From Bulleidia sp. (GTDB taxonomy: Bacteria; Bacillota_I; Bacilli_A; Erysipelotrichales; Erysipelotrichaceae): DNA of 10,937 nt. The position numbers were made by a program, and so were the translations under genes. The notes under the pieces are model-generated. The model ran no database searches and was not told the DNA's origin. It saw only the letters and a program-made list of their open reading frames with translations. This document shows, in pieces, positions 6,385 through 10,937 of this stretch (position 1 is its first letter; every line of letters starts with the position of its first letter). The stretch lies in the NCBI GenBank assembly GCA_016293365.1, contig JAEDEK010000064.1:1-10937 (forward strand). Direction: 5' to 3'.

Positions 6385-7611
6385 CTAGAACAGTGATTTC
6401 TTTTCTTCCTGATGATTTCTGATGTATCTTGTCCACTTGATATAACCATAGGTTGTGTTTGTGAAATAACCAAGCTTGAGGACAAGCAGTACATACTGAC
6501 CGGACAGAATATTGATCACAGATTCCAGGAATGCACAGATATACCACGCAATCCACTGTTCTCTTAAACGGAAGAAAATGAATAATCCGTTTGCCACTCC
6601 GACAGCAGATGCACAGGCATCGATATAGACAATTGCAGTTTCCAGTGACTTGTTACCGCCAAGGAAGTCTGTCTGAATATTCAGACCACTCAGGAAATAA
6701 CCTACAACAACTGTCCATACGACAATGGCTGTAATGACAAGCACTTCCTGGTATCCCTTGAGTCGACGCACTGCAGTGAGTTCATCACTTTCATCATCCT
6801 TATGCTTTGACCAGTTGATATAACTGAGAATATCAATCGGCAGCCAGAAGAACAGTGTTGTTGCCATTGTTGCAAAACGATACATCAATACAATACAGAT
6901 CGCAATTTCCGTGATTTCCACAAGAACCGATACAAGGAAATTGTATCTGGACTGCTTGGAAATCAGCAGCTCACACAGAATATTCAGGAATGTATCCAGC
7001 AGATACAGCAGCATGATGACAATCCCATTGACACCATTTGCACTCTCTTCCGGGAAGATGACCGCAACTACTGTAGCCAGTACCATGATTGTCAGAAACC
7101 ATGTCTTCTCATATGTCGTAAATGCCTTTGAGAAGAAGAACACCGTTCCAACAGACAACAGCAGAATCAGTAATGAAATGCCGAAATTGAACACCGGCAT
7201 TGTTTCATTTGCCATGTAGGACTGATAGGCAGCCTGAGCCTCCTGCATGGTTGGATTCTCGTGATCAAAATACAGAGTTTCCCCATTGTCTGTTTCGTAT
7301 GCGTAGGCTGTGATTGTCTCACGATCCAATTGCTCATACTCTTCATATGTATAGGAAACAACCATGTAGGCATCGTCTGCTTCATATGTGACATCACATA
7401 CCGTAGAGTCCTCATCATAGTCTTCCTCATCAAAATTACGGACCATTTCAACCGTTCCATTCATGCGGATCTCCCCAAAATCTGCATGGACTTTGCTGAA
7501 ACCGACAAAAAAGGATCCGCACATCCCCACAACAAGCAGACACATCACAGCAATCATTACATTGCGGACTGTCCTGTTGGGTTCGATATAAGATTTCAAT
7601 TTTTCCAGCAT
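6385..7611 (-). CDS. PnuC-family vitamin (nicotinamide riboside type) transporter with N-terminal extracytoplasmic extension
   Basis: This 408-residue polytopic membrane protein is far longer than ordinary PnuC proteins (about 200-260). Residues 169-400 look like PnuC: several hydrophobic helices, FWLPIDILSYINWSKHKDD (255-273), QWIAWYICAFLESVINI (352-368) and the C-terminal GYIKW (389-393). PnuC proteins let nicotinamide riboside cross the membrane; relatives carry thiamine or riboflavin, and the substrate here cannot be assigned. The N-terminal addition has a membrane helix at about 16-38, a polar acidic region at 39-140 rich in D/E/Y (predicted outside the cell), and a second helix at 141-161. 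The start has a G-rich ribosome site (GGGGG) and a promoter at 7629-7657 that leaves a leader of only about 11 bases. No clear terminator lies between it and efp, so readthrough into efp is possible. Confidence 0.8.
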   Translation of the reverse strand: MLEKLKSYIEPNRTVRNVMIAVMCLLVVGMCGSFFVGFSKVHADFGEIRMNGTVEMVRNFDEEDYDEDSTVCDVTYEADDAYMVVSYTYEEYEQLDRETITAYAYETDNGETLYFDHENPTMQEAQAAYQSYMANETMPVFNFGISLLILLLSVGTVFFFSKAFTTYEKTWFLTIMVLATVVAVIFPEESANGVNGIVIMLLYLLDTFLNILCELLISKQSRYNFLVSVLVEITEIAICIVLMYRFATMATTLFFWLPIDILSYINWSKHKDDESDELTAVRRLKGYQEVLVITAIVVWTVVVGYFLSGLNIQTDFLGGNKSLETAIVYIDACASAVGVANGLFIFFRLREQWIAWYICAFLESVINILSGQYVLLVLKLGYFTNTTYGYIKWTRYIRNHQEEKKSLF

Positions 7612-7628
7612 ATAAAAACCCCCAAAAG

Positions 7629-7657
7629 ATTTTATTACAGTGAAATGAAAACGTAAA
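7629..7657 (-). promoter_or_regulatory. Promoter of the PnuC-family gene
   Basis: On the - strand, TTTACG (7657-7652), 17 bases, TAAAAT (7634-7629). The expected start near 7622 leaves about 11 bases before the ATG, too short for a riboswitch. Confidence 0.6.
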
Positions 7658-7672
7658 TTATTTTTTCAAAAC

Positions 7673-7705
7673 CAAAAAAATGAATCCGGTTTCACCAGAT
7701 TCATT
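7673..7705 (-). terminator. Rho-independent terminator overlapping the rluF stop codon
   Basis: On the - strand, an 11-bp stem (7705-7695 with 7689-7679, one G-T pair) closes a 5-base loop and is followed by a T-run ending at 7674. The TGA stop of rluF (7703-7701) is inside the left arm. Confidence 0.85.
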
Positions 7706-8399
7706 TTCCTTTCAGCTTTGCGATATCCTTTTCATCCAGAAGTCTGTACTGCCCTTGTTTGACATCCAGTCTCAGATGCATGAAACGGATCCGTTTCAGA
7801 TCCACCACCTTATAGTCAAATACCTGGCACATTCTTCTGATCTGCCTGTTATAACCCTGCATCAGAATGATATTGAATACATGGTCATTGACCTTTCTGA
7901 TTTTACATGGCAGAGTTGTGACCCATGATTCATTGACAGGATTGAAAATGCGGACTCCCTTTGACATCTTTGAAATGAATTCATCGGTGATCACACGATC
8001 CACCCTGACAACATATTCCTTTTCATGACCATTCTCAACCCGCAGACACTGATTGACCAGATCTCCGTCATTTGTAAGTAAAATCAGTCCATGACTGTCC
8101 TTATCAAGTCTGCCGATCGGAAAGATACGTTCAGGATAGTTGATATAGGATATGATATTCCCTTTGACATGTGTTTCTGTTGTACAGGTAATCCCGATCG
8201 GTTTATTGAACAGAAGCACGACATGTTCCTTTTTCGGTACAACAGGACGGTTGTCAAGTGTGACTTCATCACCTTCATTGACAGCTGTTGTCAGCTGTGC
8301 CACAACGCCATTGACTTTTACCCTTCCTTCTTCTATATATTCCTCTGCCTTTCTGCGGGAACACATTCCACTGGAAGAAATATATCTGTTGAGCCTCAT
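7701..8399 (-). CDS. rluF: 23S rRNA pseudouridine synthase RluF-like (RsuA/RluB/RluF family)
   Basis: This 232-residue enzyme converts a uridine in 23S rRNA to pseudouridine; E. coli RluF acts at position 2604. The N-terminal S4 RNA-binding domain is at about 2-48 (RLNRYISSSGMCSRRKAEEY). The catalytic domain carries FPIGRLDKDSHGL with catalytic Asp99, followed by HEKEYVVRVD and the NRQIRRMC motif. The blocks NIISYINYPERIFPIGRL and ITDEFISKMSKGV resemble E. coli RluF more than RluB or RsuA, but the long basic C-terminal tail of E. coli RluF is absent. A GTG two codons upstream (8405) is open, but AGGAGG (8408-8413) is only two bases from it and eight bases from ATG 8399, so the ATG is chosen. 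It has an extended -10 promoter and its own terminator. Confidence 0.9.
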   Translation of the reverse strand: MRLNRYISSSGMCSRRKAEEYIEEGRVKVNGVVAQLTTAVNEGDEVTLDNRPVVPKKEHVVLLFNKPIGITCTTETHVKGNIISYINYPERIFPIGRLDKDSHGLILLTNDGDLVNQCLRVENGHEKEYVVRVDRVITDEFISKMSKGVRIFNPVNESWVTTLPCKIRKVNDHVFNIILMQGYNRQIRRMCQVFDYKVVDLKRIRFMHLRLDVKQGQYRLLDEKDIAKLKGK

Positions 8400-8407
8400 T
8401 GTCACAC

Positions 8408-8413
8408 CCTCCT
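8408..8413 (-). promoter_or_regulatory. Ribosome-binding site deciding the rluF start
   Basis: Perfect AGGAGG on the - strand, eight bases before ATG 8399 and only two before the alternative GTG 8405. The spacing favours the ATG. Confidence 0.85.
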
Positions 8414-8425
8414 GTTACCGCGTGT

Positions 8426-8434
8426 ATTTTACCA
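8426..8434 (-). promoter_or_regulatory. Extended -10 promoter of rluF
   Basis: TGGTAAAAT on the - strand fits an extended -10 (TGnTATAAT). No good -35 is present; the -35 position falls in the terminator of the upstream HAD gene. The expected transcript starts near 8419, just before the ribosome site. Confidence 0.5.
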
Positions 8435-8445
8435 CAGTCCCTGAG

Positions 8446-8471
8446 AAAAACCGATGCCATCCGACATCGGT
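8446..8471 (-). terminator. Rho-independent terminator of the HAD hydrolase gene
   Basis: ACCGATG (8471-8465) pairs with CATCGGT (8456-8450) across an 8-base loop on the - strand, followed by five T. It is seven bases past the HAD stop codon. Confidence 0.8.
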
Positions 8472-8477
8472 CATACA

Positions 8478-9128
8478 TTATCGTGTTTCCAGCCAGTCCT
8501 TGACCTGATTCAGATCAGATACGATCATGAATGCCTTCTGGGCATATTCCGCTTCCGGCTGTTTCATATCCGGTACACAGATGACCCGGATCCCTGCTGC
8601 GTAAGAGGCCTGAATGCCGGCTTCCGAATCTTCCAGAACAACCGCCTCATCTGTGCTGACACCAAGTTTTTCACAGGATTTCAGGAATACTTCCGGATCC
8701 GGCTTTCCTTTTGTTACTTCATCCCCACAGATGGAATCATCGAAATACTGTTCGATATCAGCTGAGCTGAGAATCGTATCCACTCTGTTACGATTGCTTG
8801 AAGTTGCCACAATGGTACGATAACCGTTTTCCCTGCAGTATTTCAGCAATGGTACAAGTCCTTCCTTTAACGGAACTCCTTCTGTTTCAAAACGGTCTGC
8901 CATATAGGCATGGACATCCTTGATGACGGACTCAATCGGGAAATCATTTCCATATACATCATAGAATCTCTGAAAAATACCTTTAAGCGGTTTTCCAAGA
9001 AGTGTTTTGTAGAAATCTGATGTGATGGTCAATCCCATCTGCCCCATGATATGCTGATAGCCTTCAAACGTGACACGTTCACTGTCAATCATCAAACCAT
9101 CCATATCAAATATTACAGCCTTGATCAT
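8478..9128 (-). CDS. HAD-family phosphatase (beta-phosphoglucomutase-like subgroup)
   Basis: A 216-residue haloacid dehalogenase-superfamily hydrolase with a helical cap inserted after motif I. Motif I is FDMDGLMIDSE (nucleophile Asp8, acid/base Asp10), motif II is VATSS (Thr109/Ser110), motif III is the Lys in KGKPDP (Lys142) and motif IV is LEDSEAG (Glu166-Asp167). It should remove phosphate from a small phosphorylated metabolite, often a sugar phosphate in this subgroup, or isomerise one; the substrate cannot be assigned. Two ATGs are possible: 9134 (MHMIK) and 9128 (MIKAVIF). AGGAG at 9138-9142 is three bases from the first and nine from the second, and MIKAVIFDMDG is the common start in this family, so 9128 is chosen. 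The gene has its own promoter and terminator. Confidence 0.92.
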   Translation of the reverse strand: MIKAVIFDMDGLMIDSERVTFEGYQHIMGQMGLTITSDFYKTLLGKPLKGIFQRFYDVYGNDFPIESVIKDVHAYMADRFETEGVPLKEGLVPLLKYCRENGYRTIVATSSNRNRVDTILSSADIEQYFDDSICGDEVTKGKPDPEVFLKSCEKLGVSTDEAVVLEDSEAGIQASYAAGIRVICVPDMKQPEAEYAQKAFMIVSDLNQVKDWLETR

Positions 9129-9137
9129 ATGCATTCT

Positions 9138-9142
9138 CTCCT
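9138..9142 (-). promoter_or_regulatory. Ribosome-binding site deciding the HAD start
   Basis: AGGAG on the - strand lies nine bases before ATG 9128 but only three before ATG 9134, favouring the shorter protein. Confidence 0.7.
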
Positions 9143-9155
9143 GTTACATGAAAAA

Positions 9156-9184
9156 ATCATAGCACAGCAAATATCATCTGACAG
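9156..9184 (-). promoter_or_regulatory. Promoter of the HAD gene with overlapping CTGTCAG motif
   Basis: On the - strand, CTGTCA (9184-9179), 17 bases, TATGAT (9161-9156), preceded by TGC that makes it an extended -10. The -35 hexamer is part of the sequence ACTGTCAGATGA, which recurs with one change upstream of the XRE regulator gene (10421-10432), so the regulator could act here. That link is inference. Confidence 0.6.
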
Positions 9185-9200
9185 TTCTCATTTTCGGAAA

Positions 9201-10346
9201 CTACCGGAATATGGTCTTTACATCATCCATATACTGAATCACTTCCATCTGCCTGCCATATTCATCTGTTACAACAAGATGCTCTGCATATTCCTTATCA
9301 GGATTCAGTTTCAGATCTTCTGGTCGACTGTAGATCAGATTCTGGATCGGATTCCTGTCATCTTCGCCATGAATCTTTGAACATGTATATTCCGCAATCT
9401 TCTTTCCATCTTCACTCAGATACACTTCCATACTGACAATTTCCGGAATTTCCATTTCCTCATCCACATACATGTCATATTCATGGATCATGCATTCCAA
9501 ATCATCAAATTTTTTCTCATCGTTACTGATGCAGGATGTTAGCGGCCAGAGGAAGTCATAACATGGGAATGTATTCCGGATCAGCTCGTTGTATTCCACC
9601 AGCTGCATGATTTCACTTTCTTCACCCGTTTCAAATTCTACGGTTACCGTAATCCTTTGAGCAAGTAAAGATACCTGTGCATTTCCGGTAAAGGTGCGAT
9701 CATTCTCCACACCTTCCACATCTATGATTTCCCCATCACAGTCAATATGAAATACCGTTTTCATACCGGAAACATAGGTGCGTGGCCTTGCCTGAAAGGA
9801 CAGCTGTACCATATTGGATGCATAATCATATCCTTCCACAACAACGTCAGAATTAAGCGTAACTGCATTGTAGCGATCCAGTGTCTGCTGAACACTGGAA
9901 GTAATGGAACTGATCTGATTCTGCATTACGGTATTCTGTGTGTGCAGCGTATTCTGCAGCTGCTGATAGCTGTTTTCCAATTGGTTGATCTTTGTCAGCA
10001 AAGTAATGGTGATACCTGTCATGATCAAAGCCAGAGCAGCAATCCGTATCTTCCGTTTCTTCTTGTTCTGTTTTTCCTGTAAAGAACGGGCTCTGCCTGT
10101 TTCTTCCATCTGCTTCAGCAGCTGGTGCATCTGCAGATCGGATTCACTTTCTTCTTCATTGATCAGCCACCCTGCTCTGACATCCAGTATTTCCGCCATA
10201 GCAATCAGATTGAACAGTTCCGGTATGGTCTGATCATTTTCCCATTTATATACGGTCTGTCGGGACACATTCAGCTGCTCGCCAAGCTTCTCCTGAGATA
10301 ATCCCTTTTCTTTCCGTTTCTTCTGTATTCTCTGTCCTAAAGTCAT
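9201..10346 (-). CDS. Membrane-anchored XRE-family regulator with extracytoplasmic domain
   Basis: A 381-residue protein with a DNA-binding head and a large outside part. Residues 5-60 are a Cro/CI-type helix-turn-helix (LSQEKLGEQLNVSRQTVYKWEN). A basic stretch (KQNKKKRKIR, 92-101) precedes one hydrophobic helix at about 102-118; this charge pattern places the N-terminus inside and the C-terminus outside. Residues 119-158 are Gln/Asn-rich with heptad-like spacing and may form a coiled coil for dimerisation. Residues 160-381 are a polar, probably beta-rich domain that I do not recognise, with five cysteines at 203, 261, 272, 285 and 322. It may be a one-component membrane sensor that acts on nearby genes, but neither ligand nor target is shown. 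The start has AAGGA six bases before the ATG, and a promoter lies at 10370-10398. No clear terminator separates it from the HAD gene. Confidence 0.85.
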   Translation of the reverse strand: MTLGQRIQKKRKEKGLSQEKLGEQLNVSRQTVYKWENDQTIPELFNLIAMAEILDVRAGWLINEEESESDLQMHQLLKQMEETGRARSLQEKQNKKKRKIRIAALALIMTGITITLLTKINQLENSYQQLQNTLHTQNTVMQNQISSITSSVQQTLDRYNAVTLNSDVVVEGYDYASNMVQLSFQARPRTYVSGMKTVFHIDCDGEIIDVEGVENDRTFTGNAQVSLLAQRITVTVEFETGEESEIMQLVEYNELIRNTFPCYDFLWPLTSCISNDEKKFDDLECMIHEYDMYVDEEMEIPEIVSMEVYLSEDGKKIAEYTCSKIHGEDDRNPIQNLIYSRPEDLKLNPDKEYAEHLVVTDEYGRQMEVIQYMDDVKTIFR

Positions 10347-10369
10347 ACATGTTCCTTCTTTCTGCCTGT

Positions 10370-10398
10370 ATCATAGAAAAGATGCAGAAGAATGCCTA
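10370..10398 (-). promoter_or_regulatory. Promoter of the XRE regulator gene
   Basis: On the - strand, TAGGCA (10398-10393), 17 bases, TATGAT (10375-10370). Transcription would start near 10363, leaving a leader of about 17 bases. Confidence 0.55.
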
Positions 10399-10417
10399 CC
10401 ACCCGGCATATTCCATT

Positions 10418-10431
10418 CTGTCACCTGACAG
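10418..10431. promoter_or_regulatory. Perfect 14-base dyad, candidate operator upstream of the XRE gene
   Basis: CTGTCA-CC-TGACAG on the + strand is a 6+2+6 perfect inverted repeat about 20 bases upstream of the XRE -35 box. No T-run follows on either strand, so it is not a terminator. Part of it (10421-10432) recurs with one mismatch at the HAD promoter. Binding by the XRE protein is inference. Confidence 0.4.
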
Positions 10432-10444
10432 TTTACATGCCGTT

Positions 10445-10842
10445 TCACCCGATCAAATCGACAATTGCTTCAACTGTTTCTCCCATCTGCTGCTCTATAG
10501 AAATGGTGGAAGGATGATCTTTTTCCTGTGGGCCATAACAACCGAATCCAGCATGGTTTCCACCTGATATGATGACTTCTTTCATATCTTCCGGCAGATT
10601 CATTCTGTTTTCTTCATATTTCTGCATGTTCAGCACACCATCTTCACTGCCATAAACCGATAATACAGAAAGATCTGTATCGGAAAGATCGTTGGCTGCA
10701 TAGGATGCCAGCAGAATCAGTCCCTCGATGTTTTCCTTTCCTTCCACATAGGAAGCTGCCATACTGCCGCCAAGAGAGTCCCCGCAAAGATACCAGTGAG
10801 AAAGATCCTCATTGATGATCTGATCTGCACTGCTGATCCCGG
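10445..10842 (-). pseudogene. Alpha/beta hydrolase, C-terminal remnant cut by an insertion element
   Basis: The frame is open from 10846 to the TGA at 10445 (about 133 codons) and is closed upstream by a TAG at 10849-10847, inside sequence that looks like an insertion-element end. The remnant holds a full alpha/beta-hydrolase triad: nucleophile elbow GDSLGG, the Asp in VYGSEDGVL and the His in GGNHAGFG. Related proteins are about twice this length and continue upstream of the HWYxxGxSLGG region; here the N-terminal half is missing. The only in-frame ATG (10762) lies after the nucleophile serine, so no active protein could be made from it. The N-terminal half probably sits on the far side of the element, outside the window. 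The boundary is uncertain by a few bases (about 10840-10845). The HWYLCGDSLGG segment has Asp where His is common before the serine. Confidence 0.75.
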
Positions 10843-10937
10843 TGAACTACCCGTCCCTAAAGGGACAGGGCTTCTGGGAACGCCGAACTTAATTGCAAAC
10901 TTCTCAGCCAGAGGTTCAGCTATTTACCATGGCTCGT
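10843..10937 (-). mobile_element. Right end of an IS200/IS605 (IS1341)-type element, continuing past the window
   Basis: The last 95 bases break the hydrolase frame and have the typical right-end form of TnpB-carrying IS200/IS605 elements: read on the - strand, CCCAGAAGCCCTGTCCC-TTTA-GGGACGGGTAGTTCAC. An imperfect hairpin just inside the end and the absence of long terminal inverted repeats fit this family. All three - strand frames hit stops within the first 22 bases from the window edge, so at most the last few codons of tnpB are present. No tnpA or tnpB can be called. Assignment is by recall of family sequences, without a database search. Confidence 0.7.
10843..10937 (-). ncRNA. Putative TnpB guide RNA scaffold (omega RNA/reRNA), 3' portion
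   Basis: In TnpB elements the right end is transcribed as a guide RNA whose scaffold ends at the element boundary and whose guide is the flanking DNA. Here an 8-bp stem (minus-strand order: 10869-10862 with 10857-10850) closes a 4-base loop. In leftward RNA its one irregular pair (10867 with 10852) is U-G, while on the opposite strand it would be A-C, which favours leftward transcription. The guide would start at about 10842 in the hydrolase remnant. Expression and exact 3' boundary are not shown. Confidence 0.55.

Noticed and set aside
7612..7672. Riboswitch upstream of the PnuC-family gene (NAD, thiamine or FMN type)
   Set aside because: The promoter leaves a leader of about 11 bases and the rest of the gap is the rluF terminator and promoter; no room for an aptamer.
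8400..8405. GTG start of rluF two codons upstream of the ATG
   Set aside because: The AGGAGG site would be only two bases from the GTG but is ideally spaced from ATG 8399.
10418..10431. CTGTCA/TGACAG dyad as a terminator of the hydrolase remnant
   Set aside because: There is no T-run on either strand and the loop is only two bases; an operator or chance palindrome is more likely.
10445..10762. A complete small protein starting at ATG 10762
   Set aside because: The frame upstream still encodes conserved hydrolase sequence including the nucleophile serine, so this ATG is internal to a truncated gene.

Overview
This window looks like chromosome from a gut-type Firmicute, most likely in or near the Erysipelotrichia. 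That placement is an inference from mid-range GC, heavy AGA arginine use, strong AGGAG-type ribosome sites, compact Rho-independent terminators and protein resemblance by eye. No rRNA, tRNA, CRISPR array or replication origin was seen. No gene-free stretch exceeds 300 bases; the longest, 3518-3693, is the divergent promoter region between a PurF-like gene and a PLP-lyase gene.

Left part (1-2060, + strand): the 3' end of a glucose/N-acetylglucosamine-type PTS permease (domain order IIC-IIB-IIA) is followed after 21 bases by a BglG/LicT/GlcT-type antiterminator that keeps all four regulatory histidines, then a strong terminator. This is a sugar uptake and regulation pair.

Middle (2070-4975): a PurF-like phosphoribosyltransferase (- strand) has an intact PRPP site and iron-sulfur ligands but a degenerate glutaminase domain. 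It is divergent from a methionine gamma-lyase/'aluminium resistance' family PLP enzyme (+ strand).

Right part (4974-10346, all - strand): in transcription order a membrane-anchored XRE regulator, a HAD phosphatase, the pseudouridine synthase RluF, a PnuC-type vitamin transporter with an unusual extracytoplasmic N-terminal domain, elongation factor P and an SDR reductase. Most have their own promoter-like sequence and several have their own terminator, so this is a row of small transcription units rather than one operon. The SDR has no room for its own promoter and must depend on efp transcription or a promoter inside efp.

Right edge (10445-10937): the C-terminal part of an alpha/beta hydrolase, with its whole catalytic triad, is cut off by what appears to be the right end of an IS200/IS605-type element. 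The last 95 bases resemble the 3' scaffold of a TnpB guide RNA (omega RNA/reRNA) transcribed leftward, with the hydrolase remnant in the guide position. The transposase/TnpB gene itself lies beyond the window.

The best candidates for a second look are the insertion junction with its putative guide RNA, the glutaminase-dead PurF paralogue, the PnuC fusion, the efp-SDR pairing and a repeated CTGTCAG motif near the XRE and HAD promoters.
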